Positions 17,366 through 26,142 of a stretch of 64,000 nt of DNA are shown here, piece after piece. The stretch is taken from positions 3,100,001-3,164,000 of the forward strand of contig NZ_CP010054.1 in the NCBI RefSeq assembly GCF_000801315.1, written 5' to 3'. Position numbers and translations under genes: made by a program. The stretch's first letter is position 1. Every line of letters starts with the position of its first letter. The DNA comes from Hymenobacter sp. DG25B. Its GTDB lineage: Bacteria; Bacteroidota; Bacteroidia; Cytophagales; Hymenobacteraceae. The notes under the pieces were generated by a model. It did not search any database. It was not told the origin of the DNA and worked only from the letters and a program-made list of their open reading frames with translations.

Positions 17366-19792
17366 TTACTGAATAACCAGCTCCCCAAAGCCTGCTGATA
17401 CAATAACGTGGGGGAGTGTGAGGCCGGCTTCGGTTACGCCTTGGGCAGCTTCTGCCGGCTGGCCATCTACGGTTAGCGTAGTGGGCGCAAAGGGGAAGCC
17501 GTGCAGCACTACGCTGTAGGTTTCGTAGGTAGGCACATACGGCCCCGTAATTTCCTGCTTCAGGCTGAAGCTGTTATCGTTGCCGCGGACCCGGAAATGG
17601 CGCGTGGTACTTTGGCCTTTGGCGTAGCCGTAGCCTTCACCGCCGTCATCATAGAGCACGCTTAGCTCCTCGCCTTCGGTGTAGTACACGTGCAGGGTAA
17701 GCTGCTCCACCACTTTCTCGCCCACGTACTGCATCACGGGGTAGAACGGAATAACGGCTCCGGCGCGTACGAACAGCGGAATCCGGTCGAGGCCGGCGCT
17801 GGCCCACACTTCGGCCCCGCCGCCTTTGGGCTCATCGGTCCAGTAGTAGAACCAGTTGCCGCGCGGCAGGTACATCCAGCGGCCATCGGCACCGGCCTGC
17901 GTAATGGGGCACACCAGCAGGTGGTCGCCCAGGGCAAACTCGGCCATGCGCAGGTACGTGTCGGTGTCGTTCTGGTCCAGGAAGGCCAGGGGGCGCAGCA
18001 TGGGCGTACCTTCCTGCACGTACTGCCAGAAAGTGGTGTACATGTAAGGCAGCAGGCGGTAGCGCAACTCAATAAATGACTTGGCCAAGTCGCAGAACTC
18101 CTGCCCGAACGACCAGGGCTCCTGGTCGCCGTGGTCGCCGGAGCTGTGCGTGCGGAAGAACGGGTGAAAGGCCGCCAGGGCTACCCAGCGCACGTACAGC
18201 TCGCCATCGGGGGTGTCAATAAAGCCGCCCACATCGGAACCCACAAAGGAGAAGCCCGAGATGCTGAGGCGCTGGCACTGAATATTGGCCAGCCACAGGT
18301 GCTCCCAGGAGGCAATGTTGTCGCCGGTCCAGCCGGAGGAGTAGCGCTGCCCGCCGGCGTAGGTGCTGCGCGTGATGGTGAAGGGCCGGTTGGGGTAGGC
18401 AAAGCGCTTTACGCCTTCGTTGGTGGCGCGGGCCATCTGCATGCCGTACACGTTGTGGGCTTTACGGTGCGTGCCGGGGTTGCCATCGTAATCGAAGCGT
18501 ACATCATCCGGGAAAGTGCCTTTTTCGAACACAGCGGGCTCGTTCATATCATTCCACACGCCCTTCACGCCGGTTTCCTCAATGAGGCCTTTGAACAGGC
18601 CGGCCCACCACTCACGCACGGTGGGGTGGGTGAAATCGGGGAAGTTGCAGAGGCCGGGCCACACGGAGCCCTTCATCAGGGGCCCGTCGCCGCGGCGGCA
18701 GAAGTAGTCCTTTTCCAGCGCCTCGGTATACACCGGGTAGTTGGGGTCAATCTTAATGCCGGGGTCGATGATGACAATGGTTTTGAAGCCATCCTCGGCC
18801 AGCTCCTGCACCATGCGCTTGGGCTCGGGGAAGTGCGTGGGGCTCCAGGTAAAGCACCGGAAGCCATCCATGTAGTCAATATCGAGGTAGAGCGCGTCGC
18901 AAGGGATTTTCCGGTCGCGGAAGCCCTGGGCAATGGCCTTTACATTGCTCTCGGGGAAATAGCTCCACTTGCACTGGTGGTAGCCCAGGGCCCACAGCGG
19001 GGGCAGCTCGGGCGGGCACGTGAGGCGCGTGTACTCCTGGGTTACTTCCATGAGCGTGGGGCCGTAGATGAAGTAGTAGTTCATCTCGCCACCCATGGCC
19101 CAGAAGCTGGTGACATCGGCCCGCTCCGCGGCAAAGTCGAAGAAGGACTTAAAGGAGTTATCGAAGAAAATGCCGTGGGCAATTTTCTGGTGTAGCTCCA
19201 GGTAAAACGGGATGTTCTTGTAGAGCGGGTCGGAGCCTTTTACGTAGCCGTACGTATCGGTACCCCAGTTCTGGAAGCGCTTGCCGCGCAGGTTCATGTT
19301 ATCGGGCTTGTCGCCGAGGCCGTAGTAGTGCACGCCGCTCTGCACCTGCTTGCTCATCTTCACGATGTCGTTGCCGGTTTCGTAGTCGTACTCCCAGTGG
19401 AAGCCCTTCTCATCGGCGGAGAGCAGCGTGCCCGAGCGGTCCAGGATGCGTACCGCCGCGTTATCCTTGCTGATGGTGCAGATCAGGCGCTCAGTGGTGA
19501 TGCGGTAGTGGTCGGGCTTTTCCTTGAACTCCAGGAATTCCAGCTCGCGGCGGGGCTGGTCGGCGGGTACGGCGTAGCTGAAATCAGCCTCAAAACGACC
19601 TTCCGCCGCGTAGCGGAAGCGTAGAATTTTATCGGTTACCACGTACAGCATCAGCTGCACGCCATTATCACAAGAGAAAAGAAAACCTTCGTCAGTGGTT
19701 TTAGATGAAATGACCTTGCCGGGGAAGTGCTCCTGCTTCCGCGACACCAGGTCGTTGATCATGTAATTGTTATCCTGGATTGTATCAGCCAT
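17366..19792 (-). CDS. GH31 alpha-glucosidase (cytoplasmic)
   Basis: 808-aa glycoside hydrolase family 31 enzyme releasing glucose from alpha-glucans. The N-terminal beta-sandwich (VQLMLYVVTDKILRFRYA) is followed by the barrel with DALYLDIDYMDG, the nucleophile Asp in GVWNDMNEPAVF, and the acid/base Asp in SGWTGDNIASWEH. Beta-sandwich domains follow, one containing VRAGAVIPFYP. The frame continues 7 codons upstream to a TTG, but the ATG at 19792 (MADTIQDNNYM) fits better. There is no signal peptide, in contrast to the second GH31 at 26643. It is divergent from the GT4/YdeI pair and near glgB, pointing to glycogen or maltodextrin use. Confidence 0.92.
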   Translation of the reverse strand: MADTIQDNNYMINDLVSRKQEHFPGKVISSKTTDEGFLFSCDNGVQLMLYVVTDKILRFRYAAEGRFEADFSYAVPADQPRRELEFLEFKEKPDHYRITTERLICTISKDNAAVRILDRSGTLLSADEKGFHWEYDYETGNDIVKMSKQVQSGVHYYGLGDKPDNMNLRGKRFQNWGTDTYGYVKGSDPLYKNIPFYLELHQKIAHGIFFDNSFKSFFDFAAERADVTSFWAMGGEMNYYFIYGPTLMEVTQEYTRLTCPPELPPLWALGYHQCKWSYFPESNVKAIAQGFRDRKIPCDALYLDIDYMDGFRCFTWSPTHFPEPKRMVQELAEDGFKTIVIIDPGIKIDPNYPVYTEALEKDYFCRRGDGPLMKGSVWPGLCNFPDFTHPTVREWWAGLFKGLIEETGVKGVWNDMNEPAVFEKGTFPDDVRFDYDGNPGTHRKAHNVYGMQMARATNEGVKRFAYPNRPFTITRSTYAGGQRYSSGWTGDNIASWEHLWLANIQCQRLSISGFSFVGSDVGGFIDTPDGELYVRWVALAAFHPFFRTHSSGDHGDQEPWSFGQEFCDLAKSFIELRYRLLPYMYTTFWQYVQEGTPMLRPLAFLDQNDTDTYLRMAEFALGDHLLVCPITQAGADGRWMYLPRGNWFYYWTDEPKGGGAEVWASAGLDRIPLFVRAGAVIPFYPVMQYVGEKVVEQLTLHVYYTEGEELSVLYDDGGEGYGYAKGQSTTRHFRVRGNDNSFSLKQEITGPYVPTYETYSVVLHGFPFAPTTLTVDGQPAEAAQGVTEAGLTLPHVIVSAGFGELVIQ

Positions 19793-19923
19793 GAAGGTGT
19801 GTATGCGGGGCAAAAAAAATGTCCGACCGGGCCGGACAGACGAGCTTCGTTACGCAAGGTAAAAACGATTCATAGGAATTTTGCCTATCATTAATCGTAG
19901 ATTGCCAAAAAGCCGCTTCCCCG

Positions 19924-19931
19924 TATATTCA
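19924..19931 (+). promoter_or_regulatory. Possible -7 element of the GT4-like gene
   Basis: TATATTCA, two mismatches from TAnnTTTG in the TTTG part, lies 41 nt before the ATG at 19973 in the 180-nt divergent gap between the GH31 and GT4-like genes. Weak evidence only. Confidence 0.22.
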
Positions 19932-19972
19932 ACGGCTTTTTACTTTTCTCCCGCCCCCTCAAACGCCCCGCC

Positions 19973-20941
19973 ATGGAAACTCCTAACCTGAAGGTATTAC
20001 TGCTAGGCTGGGATGATACGTACCCCACGCAACACCCGCCAGCGGCCCCTTTAGGGCTGGCCCGCACGCTGGCAGCCCACAGCCAGCTCACGGTAGTACT
20101 GCCCACGCTGCCAGCCTCCACGGCTCCCATAGCCGGCGTAGACGTAACGGCTATTGGCAACCTATCAGCCGAAGAACTGCAGGCCGCCGTAGACCAATCG
20201 CGCAGTGCCGTTACAGCAAGAGCCGCCTGGAAAACACCGGCGGCGCCCTACCTGGGCGCTACGCCGGCCGAAGAAGCGGCTTCAAGTCCGGCTCTGCAAG
20301 CCAGGGTTCCTGCGGCAGGCCCATCAGCAGCCATTTCGGCCGAAGCTTCAGGCAGCACTTTCCGCCCCGTTTCGCTGCTGGAGGAAGAGGAAAGCGCCGG
20401 CGAGCCCAGCGCCGCCGAAGCCAATGCGCTGGACGAAGACATGCCGCTGGAGCCAGCGGTTAATTTTGCCCTGCCGGCAGAAGTCCGCAGCTTTTTGCCT
20501 GCCAGCGCCGAGCGCACTACGCCCCAACACGCGCTGGCCGTGCTCAATAATGAAATAGACGACGAGGCCGGCCTCAATTTCCGGGTGATACAATACGCCC
20601 GCTTTGCCACGCCCTTCGTGGCCGATAAGCCATTTGAGGTGATTTACGCCGCCGAATGGCCCACCTGGCTGGCTGCCATGGAAATCAGGCAGCGCACGGG
20701 CCGGCCGCTGGTGCTGCACGTGCACTCTCTCTGCTCCGACCGCAACACCACTGACGACCGGGGCTGGATTCAGGAGCTGGAGCGCCTGGCCCTGCGGCGG
20801 GCCGATTTAATCATCTTAGACTCGGAGGAGCTCTGCCACCGCGTGCGCCAACTCTATAACATACCTTTGCACCGCACCCGCGTGCAACACGGCGAGGTAA
20901 ACGCCGAAGAGGTTTCCCGCGCCCTACAGGCCCTGCTGTAG
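19973..20941 (+). CDS. Truncated GT4-like protein (N-terminal glycosyltransferase half only)
   Basis: 322 aa. The start (NLKVLLLGWDDTYP, then LGLARTLAAHSQLTVVLPT) and the later part (FEVIYAAEWPTWLAAMEI, GRPLVLHVHSLCSDR, LRRADLIILDSEELCHRV, YNIPLHRTRVQH) match the N-terminal Rossmann domain of GT4 glycogen-synthase-like enzymes. Two oddities stand out. A roughly 110-residue Ala/Glu/Ser/Pro-rich, low-complexity insert lies between these parts (about residues 75-190). The whole C-terminal nucleotide-sugar-binding domain, with its EX7E motif, is absent. The chain ends where that domain would begin, and another gene starts 12 nt later. It may therefore be a regulator or scaffold in glycogen metabolism rather than an enzyme. 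Confidence 0.7.
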   Translation: METPNLKVLLLGWDDTYPTQHPPAAPLGLARTLAAHSQLTVVLPTLPASTAPIAGVDVTAIGNLSAEELQAAVDQSRSAVTARAAWKTPAAPYLGATPAEEAASSPALQARVPAAGPSAAISAEASGSTFRPVSLLEEEESAGEPSAAEANALDEDMPLEPAVNFALPAEVRSFLPASAERTTPQHALAVLNNEIDDEAGLNFRVIQYARFATPFVADKPFEVIYAAEWPTWLAAMEIRQRTGRPLVLHVHSLCSDRNTTDDRGWIQELERLALRRADLIILDSEELCHRVRQLYNIPLHRTRVQHGEVNAEEVSRALQALL

Positions 20942-20953
20942 CACCTGCTGGCA

Positions 20954-21457
20954 GTGCCTGCGTCATCGTCATACCAAATCACCCATACCCTATTGACTCC
21001 CGAACACACTTTTGACGCCCCCCTGGAGCTGGATGCCGAAACCGGCGGCGTTTTCGTCCTGGTTCCCTTCAGTGTAGAAGCCACGTATGGCGTGCGCGGC
21101 CTGTTGCCTGTGCGCGCTACTATAGATGGTTTCCCGTATCGCGGCAGCCTCTCCCCCATTGGCGATGGTACCCACGCCCTGCTGGTACAGAAGCAAATCC
21201 GCAACGCCATTGGCAAATCCTGGAGCCAGTCGGTGCACATTACCCTCTCCCGGGACACCGAAGAGCGCACCGTAACCGTGCCCGAGGAGCTAGCCATGGC
21301 CTTGGACCGCGCCGGCCTGCGCCAGCGCTTTGATGATCTTTCCTACACCCACCGCAAAGAGTTTGCACAAGGCATTGAGCGAGCCAAGAAAGCCGAAACC
21401 CGCGCCCGCCGCGTGCAGGACGCCCTGGACCGGATTGCTTCCGGCCGCAAGCCGTAG
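20954..21457 (+). CDS. DUF1905/YdeI-OmdA domain protein
   Basis: 167 aa, GTG start at 20954, 12 nt after the GT4-like stop. The N-terminal half is a DUF1905 beta barrel (VPFSVEATYGVRGLLPVRATI, YRGSLSPIGDGTHALLVQK, IRNAIGKSWSQSVHITL). The C-terminal half is the bacteriocin-protection YdeI/OmpD-associated motif, with FDDLSYTHRKEF and IERAKKAETRARRV. Proteins with this pair are common in soil bacteria, and their function is poorly defined. Tight spacing suggests co-transcription with the GT4-like gene, but a functional link is not evident. Confidence 0.85.
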   Translation: MPASSSYQITHTLLTPEHTFDAPLELDAETGGVFVLVPFSVEATYGVRGLLPVRATIDGFPYRGSLSPIGDGTHALLVQKQIRNAIGKSWSQSVHITLSRDTEERTVTVPEELAMALDRAGLRQRFDDLSYTHRKEFAQGIERAKKAETRARRVQDALDRIASGRKP

Positions 21458-21467
21458 AACTTTTACC

Positions 21468-21549
21468 CTGTCATTCCGAACGAAGGCGAGGAATCTGAGG
21501 AAGCCAGTATGGCCATACCCAGATTCCTCGCCTTCGCTCGGAATGACAG
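21468..21549. repeat. REPIN-like inverted repeat A
   Basis: Two 30-nt arms (21468-21497 and 21520-21549) are inverted with 29 of 30 bases matching, around a 22-nt spacer. Each arm reads GTC-ATTCC-GA...-GGAAT-C, so ATTCC and GGAAT also pair within the arm. It is one of five related elements in the window and lies directly downstream of the YdeI gene. Confidence 0.85.
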
Positions 21550-21582
21550 TTTGTATTGAAGCTACTCAATATTTTAAACCCT

Positions 21583-21682
21583 TGTCATCCTGAGCTGGCG
21601 AAGGACCTTATCACGGCTAAACGACTAGCGTAACAACGGCTCGTGCAAGCGTGACAAGGTCCTTCGCCAGCTCAGGATGACA
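21583..21682. repeat. REPIN-like inverted repeat B
   Basis: Perfect 27-nt inverted arms (21583-21609 and 21656-21682) around a 46-nt spacer. Arm layout is GTC-ATCCT-GAGC...-AGGAC-C, the same scheme as element A with a different variable triplet. It lies 34 nt from element A, in the same gap before the glgB stop. Confidence 0.85.
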
Positions 21683-21712
21683 GGAGTTTTGAGTACTGCA
21701 GGAGCTTCGTTT

Positions 21713-23761
21713 TTACCCGATGCGCTGTAGCACCAAGGCCGTTCGGTTGGTGACGTACAGGCTCAGCTTGTTTACGCCATCTTCCACAAAAGTCTCATAG
21801 GTCAGGCCATCATCTACGCGCTGGAAGCCGCCGAACTGGGCATCATCGGAATTGAGGATGATGCGGTAGCGGCCGGCCTGGGGCACGAAGAAGCGGTAAT
21901 CGAACACGCTCCGGTCTACGTGGAAGCTGAAGACGAATAGCAGCCCGGCGCGCTCAAAAATCAGGACCTGATTGTTGCTGTCGATGTTGAGCTCGTGGGC
22001 CGGGCCGGCGGCCAGCAGGCGCCGGTTGCGGGCCGTGGTCACCATGGCTTTATCGAAGGCCAGCAGGTACTGGTATTTCAGCTCGGGGTTGGTAGACAGG
22101 CTCCACTGGCGGCGGGCAAACTGATAGCTCCACTCGTTGCCCTGGCGCGGGAAGTCCACCCACTCGGGGTGGCCAAACTCGTTGCCGATGAAGTTGAGGT
22201 ATGCCTCGCCGCCCAGCGCCAGCGTGAGCATCCTGATGAGCTTATGCAGGGCCATGCCGCGGGCCACCACCGGGTCGGGGTCGTCCTTGTGCATGTGGGT
22301 GTAAATGGCGGCGTCAATCAGCCAGTGGGCCAAGGTTTTGTCGCCCACCAGGGCCTGGTCGTGGCTTTCGGCGTAGGCCACGGTTTTCTCACCGGCGCGG
22401 CGGTTGGTGAGCACATACCAGAGGTCGTGCAGGTTCCAGTCTTCGTCGCGGGTGTGCTTGAGCAGCTTAATCCAGTAGTCCGGAATGCCCATGCCCAGGC
22501 GGTAATCAAAGCCCACGCCGCCCTCGCTGATGGGGCGGCACAGGCCGGGCATGCCGCTCATGTCTTCGGCAATGAGCAGGGCGCTGCGCTTGCAGTCGTG
22601 CACCAGGGTGGTGGCCAGCTGCAGGTAGAGAATGGCATCATCATCTACCTCGGGGCCGAAATACTGGTCATAGTGCCCAAAGCCTACCCCTTCGCCGTGG
22701 TGGTGGTAGAGCATGCTGGTTACGCCATCAAAACGGAAGCCATCGAAGTGAAACTCTTCCAGCCAGTAGCGCAGGTTGCTGAGCAGGAACTGCTGCACCT
22801 CGGGCCGGCCGTAGTTAAATAGCTTGGAATCCCAGCCGGGGTGGTTGCCTCGCTCGCCTTCGTGGAAATACTGCCCGCCGGAGCCATCAAAATCCGCCAG
22901 CCCTTCGGCCTCGTTTTTCACGGCGTGGGAATGTACCACGTCCAGCAGCACGGCAATGCCCCGGTTATGGGCTTCGTTGATGAGGTGCTTCAGCTCCTCG
23001 GGGGTGCCAAAGCGGGAGGAAGCAGCAAAGAAATTGGCTACGTGGTAGCCGAAGGAGCCGTAATAGGGGTGCTCCATCACGGCCATCAGCTGAATGCAGT
23101 TGTAGCCCAGGGCCTGAATGCGCGGCAGAATATTTTCGGCGAATTCCAGGTAAGTACCCGTGCGGCCTTCCTCGGTGGCCATGCCCACGTGGCACTCATA
23201 AATAAAGGGCTCCCGCACAAAATTGGGGATGCGGAATTTCTGGTCGGTCCAGGTGAACGGGGCTTCCGGGCGCCACACCTGGGCGGCAAAATCCTTGGAC
23301 TCCTCGTCCTGCACGGCGCGGCGTAGCGTGGCGGGAAGCCGGTCTTTGCCACCTTTTTGCGTTACCACGTGCACCTTGTAGCGGCTGCCATGCGTGAGGC
23401 GCTGGCCGTATTCCTTATCACTGAGAAATATCTCCCACACGCCGTCCTGCCCGCGCTGCAAAGGCGTGGCCTGCCGGTCCCACTGGTTGAAATCACCTAC
23501 CAGAAACAGGCCCTGCGCGGCCGGTGCCCACTCCCGAAACCAATAGCCGCGGCGGCGCGAGTCATAGTTTAGCCCGAGCCGCTGGTGCGCCGAGGCAAAT
23601 TTGGTCAGGGAGCCATACTGCTGGTTTATTTCCTGCAGGCGCTGCTCCAGGCGCTCTAAACGGGCCCGGAGCACGGGCTCATAGGGGGCCAGCCAGGCAT
23701 CCTGCTGCACCAGAGGCAGGTGCGGAGTGGAAGGTGCTATATCAGTTATTTCCGTGGTCAT
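21713..23761 (-). CDS. glgB: 1,4-alpha-glucan branching enzyme
   Basis: 682-aa glycogen branching enzyme of GH13. It cuts an alpha-1,4 chain and rejoins it by an alpha-1,6 link. The N-terminal CBM48-like domain includes YWFREWAPAAQGLFLVGDFN. The catalytic barrel has the nucleophile Asp in FDGFRFDGVTSML, the acid/base Glu in LIAEDMSGMP and the third carboxylate in AESHDQAL. The MLYHHHGEGVGF stretch and the overall length match the eukaryotic-type GBE subfamily rather than E. coli GlgB. I chose the ATG at 23761 (MTTEITDIAPS); the frame runs 31 codons further without a fitting start. REPIN-like elements A and B lie just past its stop. No glycogen synthase or ADP-glucose pyrophosphorylase is visible in this window. 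Confidence 0.93.
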   Translation of the reverse strand: MTTEITDIAPSTPHLPLVQQDAWLAPYEPVLRARLERLEQRLQEINQQYGSLTKFASAHQRLGLNYDSRRRGYWFREWAPAAQGLFLVGDFNQWDRQATPLQRGQDGVWEIFLSDKEYGQRLTHGSRYKVHVVTQKGGKDRLPATLRRAVQDEESKDFAAQVWRPEAPFTWTDQKFRIPNFVREPFIYECHVGMATEEGRTGTYLEFAENILPRIQALGYNCIQLMAVMEHPYYGSFGYHVANFFAASSRFGTPEELKHLINEAHNRGIAVLLDVVHSHAVKNEAEGLADFDGSGGQYFHEGERGNHPGWDSKLFNYGRPEVQQFLLSNLRYWLEEFHFDGFRFDGVTSMLYHHHGEGVGFGHYDQYFGPEVDDDAILYLQLATTLVHDCKRSALLIAEDMSGMPGLCRPISEGGVGFDYRLGMGIPDYWIKLLKHTRDEDWNLHDLWYVLTNRRAGEKTVAYAESHDQALVGDKTLAHWLIDAAIYTHMHKDDPDPVVARGMALHKLIRMLTLALGGEAYLNFIGNEFGHPEWVDFPRQGNEWSYQFARRQWSLSTNPELKYQYLLAFDKAMVTTARNRRLLAAGPAHELNIDSNNQVLIFERAGLLFVFSFHVDRSVFDYRFFVPQAGRYRIILNSDDAQFGGFQRVDDGLTYETFVEDGVNKLSLYVTNRTALVLQRIG

Positions 23762-23779
23762 GGCAGGTCGGGTTTGGGT

Positions 23780-23787
23780 CAAAACTA
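23780..23787 (-). promoter_or_regulatory. -7 element of glgB
   Basis: On the minus strand TAGTTTTG, an exact match to TAnnTTTG, lies 18 nt before the glgB ATG at 23761. No clear -33 element is seen. Confidence 0.45.
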
Positions 23788-23886
23788 CGAGGAGCGGGGA
23801 ATTATGGTAGCGCTTTCTGGAAAGAGGCCATCTTTTTGTTTCCCATAATCCCAAGGCACCGGCCTATGCGTAGACGTTTCACCTCT

Positions 23887-23894
23887 TATCTTCG
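23887..23894 (+). promoter_or_regulatory. Promoter-like element next to the ggt start
   Basis: TATCTTCG (one mismatch to TAnnTTTG) ends 6 nt before the ggt ATG at 23901, implying a nearly leaderless message if used. Confidence 0.4.
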
Positions 23895-23900
23895 CCGGGT

Positions 23901-25637
23901 ATGAAACGATATTTCCTGCCGCTTTCTCTGGCGGCTTTCTTTGCCTGCACCACCTCCCAGACGCCGGTTACCACAGCGGCGGCGCCTTCCCTGGCGGCGC
24001 CCATTCCCGCCGCTACGCCCGTAATTACGGCCAAAGCCATGGTAGTTTCGGCGCACCCGGAGGCCTCGCGCATTGGCGTGGAGATTTTGCAAAAGGGCGG
24101 TAATGCCTATGATGCGGCCGTGGCCGTGCAGTTTGCGCTGGCCGTGGCCCTGCCGGCCGCGGGCAATATAGGCGGCGGCGGCTTCCTGCTTTACCGCGGC
24201 GCCGATGGCACCGAAGGTGCGCTGGACTTCCGGGAAACGGCCCCGGCGGCCGCGGCCCGGGATATGTACCTGGATGCGCAGGGCAACGTAGTACCCGACC
24301 GCAGCACCCTGGGCCACCTGGCCGTGGGCGTGCCCGGCACCGTGGCCGGCATGGTAGAAATCCACAAAAAGCTGGGCAAGCTGCCCTGGCAAGAGGTGGT
24401 GCAGCCCGCCGTGGATCTGGCTGCCAAGGGTCTTAAACTAACCGAAAAAGAAGCTGCCGGCCTCAACGGCAATCAGGAAGCTTTCCGGAAATTCAACGCC
24501 ACCCACCTACCTGCTTACGTGCGTGAGCAGGGCGAGTGGAAAGCCGGTGACCTTATCCGCTACCCCGAGCTGGCCGCCACACTCAGCCGCATTCGGGACC
24601 TGGGCCGGGCGGGTTTTTACGAGGGTGAAACGGCCACCCGCATTGTGGCCGAAATGCAGCAGGGCAAAGGACTTATCACCAAAAAAGATTTGCTCAGCTA
24701 CCAGGCCAAATGGCGCACGCCCTTGCACGGGCAGTACCGCGGCCATCAGGTGCTCACCTTCCCGCCACCCAGCAGCGGAGGCGTGGCCTTACTGCAGATG
24801 CTGCAGATGCTGGAGCCCTACAATCTGGGCGAAGCCGGCTGGCACTCCCCGCAGGCCGTGCATTGGATTACGGAGGCCGAGCGCCGCGTGTACGCCGACC
24901 GCGCCACCTACCTCGGCGACCCGGACTTTGGCCGCGTGCCCGTGCCGCAGCTTTTGGCCGCCAGCTACAATAAGCAGCGCATGGCCACCACCCTGCCCTA
25001 CCGCGCCACGCCCAGCAAAGATGTAACCGCCGGCCCGGGCCTGCCCGGATACGAATCGGACCAGACCACGCACTACAGCATTGTAGATACCCAGGGTAAT
25101 GCCGTGAGCTGCACCACCACGCTCAATGGCGGCTACGGCAGCAAAGTAGTAGTGGCGGGAGGCGGCTTTCTGCTGAACAATGAAATGGACGATTTCAGCA
25201 GCAAGCCCGGCACGCCTAATGCCTATGGTTTGGTGGGTGGCACCGCCAATGCCATTCAGCCCGGCAAGCGCATGCTTTCTTCCATGACGCCGGCCATCCT
25301 GACCCGGAATGGCAAGCTGGAGCTGGTGACCGGTACCCCCGGCGGCAGCACCATCATCACCTCAGTGCTGCAAAGCATTCTGAACATTGTGGATTATGGA
25401 ATGAACGCCCAGCAGGCCGTGGCCGCCCCACGCCTGCACCACCAGTGGTTGCCAGACGTGATTGACATGGAAAATGACGCGCTATTGCCCGCTGCGCAGG
25501 ACACGCTCCGCGCCCGGGGCTACCACCTGAACCCGCGTGGCCGCTGGGGCCGCCTGGATATTATCCGGGTGCTGCCCGGTGGCCAGTTGGAAGGCGGCGC
25601 TGACCCGCGCGGGGATGACTCGGCGCAGGGGTATTGA
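23901..25637 (+). CDS. ggt: Gamma-glutamyltransferase (lipoprotein form)
   Basis: 578-aa gamma-glutamyltranspeptidase, which hydrolyses or transfers the gamma-glutamyl group of glutathione in the periplasm. The precursor self-cleaves before the catalytic Thr in DQTTHYSIVDT, about residue 390. NAVSCTTTLNGGYGSKV and GFLLNNEMDDFS follow, as in the family, and LVTGTPGGSTIITSV supplies the GG oxyanion region. The N-terminus MKRYFLPLSLAAFFAC is a lipobox signal, so the enzyme is probably membrane-anchored. Length is typical. It is divergent from glgB; a small unrelated gene follows 17 nt after its stop. Confidence 0.92.
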   Translation: MKRYFLPLSLAAFFACTTSQTPVTTAAAPSLAAPIPAATPVITAKAMVVSAHPEASRIGVEILQKGGNAYDAAVAVQFALAVALPAAGNIGGGGFLLYRGADGTEGALDFRETAPAAAARDMYLDAQGNVVPDRSTLGHLAVGVPGTVAGMVEIHKKLGKLPWQEVVQPAVDLAAKGLKLTEKEAAGLNGNQEAFRKFNATHLPAYVREQGEWKAGDLIRYPELAATLSRIRDLGRAGFYEGETATRIVAEMQQGKGLITKKDLLSYQAKWRTPLHGQYRGHQVLTFPPPSSGGVALLQMLQMLEPYNLGEAGWHSPQAVHWITEAERRVYADRATYLGDPDFGRVPVPQLLAASYNKQRMATTLPYRATPSKDVTAGPGLPGYESDQTTHYSIVDTQGNAVSCTTTLNGGYGSKVVVAGGGFLLNNEMDDFSSKPGTPNAYGLVGGTANAIQPGKRMLSSMTPAILTRNGKLELVTGTPGGSTIITSVLQSILNIVDYGMNAQQAVAAPRLHHQWLPDVIDMENDALLPAAQDTLRARGYHLNPRGRWGRLDIIRVLPGGQLEGGADPRGDDSAQGY

Positions 25638-25654
25638 CAGTAACTAACGAACCC

Positions 25655-26074
25655 ATGCAGCCGTCTGACTTACAGCCAATCATTGACCAGTTGTCCGTTA
25701 CTGATTCTGAGTCAGCGTATTTTGGAATTTTCGAAATCCCTAATATTGTCGATGAAGAATACTGCTGCATAAAGGCAAATAGTGCGGGCTTGCGGCTTTA
25801 TGCATCAAGCCTCTTATCAGCGGCAGCTCAACTGGAGGAAGCGAAAGATACACCCAACATAACCTCCATTTCTCTGCAGACAAATGTGTCTTGGATTGAC
25901 CAATCCAGCGAGGTGAGACTAATTTATGTAGAGCCGTATGGCAAGCCGGCTGCGGAGATAGAAAATGGCAATGCTTGGTCAGATAAATTATTCAAGGTAG
26001 GCTGCGCCGTAGCTGGTATTATCGTGCTGGGATTAGTCGGGCTTGGATGCCTGAAGCTGGTAGAACTATTTTGA
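25655..26074 (+). CDS. Hypothetical tail-anchored protein
   Basis: 139 aa, not recognised. I chose the ATG at 25655; the TTG at 25634 overlaps the ggt stop. A soluble N-terminal domain of about 105 residues is followed by one C-terminal hydrophobic helix (VGCAVAGIIVLGLVGLGCL) and a short tail, a tail-anchored layout. It is clearly more AT-rich than ggt and the other neighbours. A hairpin terminator follows. Nothing seen suggests a function. Confidence 0.5.
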   Translation: MQPSDLQPIIDQLSVTDSESAYFGIFEIPNIVDEEYCCIKANSAGLRLYASSLLSAAAQLEEAKDTPNITSISLQTNVSWIDQSSEVRLIYVEPYGKPAAEIENGNAWSDKLFKVGCAVAGIIVLGLVGLGCLKLVELF

Positions 26075-26090
26075 TTCATTCGAATAACAG

Positions 26091-26121
26091 AAAAGGCCAC
26101 CCTGCAGCAGGGTGGCCTTTT
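26091..26121. terminator. Hairpin terminator
   Basis: 14-bp stem (AAAAGGCCACCCTG at 26091-26104 with its complement at 26108-26121), a 3-nt loop and a following T-rich stretch. It ends the gene at 25655-26074 and may also serve the convergent gene at 26143. Confidence 0.8.
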
Positions 26122-26142
26122 TCTTTTAGAATATGCCGTTAG

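Noticed and set aside
20942..21457. Possible frameshifted C-terminal half of the GT4-like gene
   Set aside because: The downstream frame encodes a complete DUF1905/YdeI protein, so no remnant of the GT4 C-terminal domain is left.
21458..21712. CRISPR array or insertion-sequence ends
   Set aside because: The repeats are inverted pairs of two different subtypes, without direct repeats, spacers or a transposase gene.
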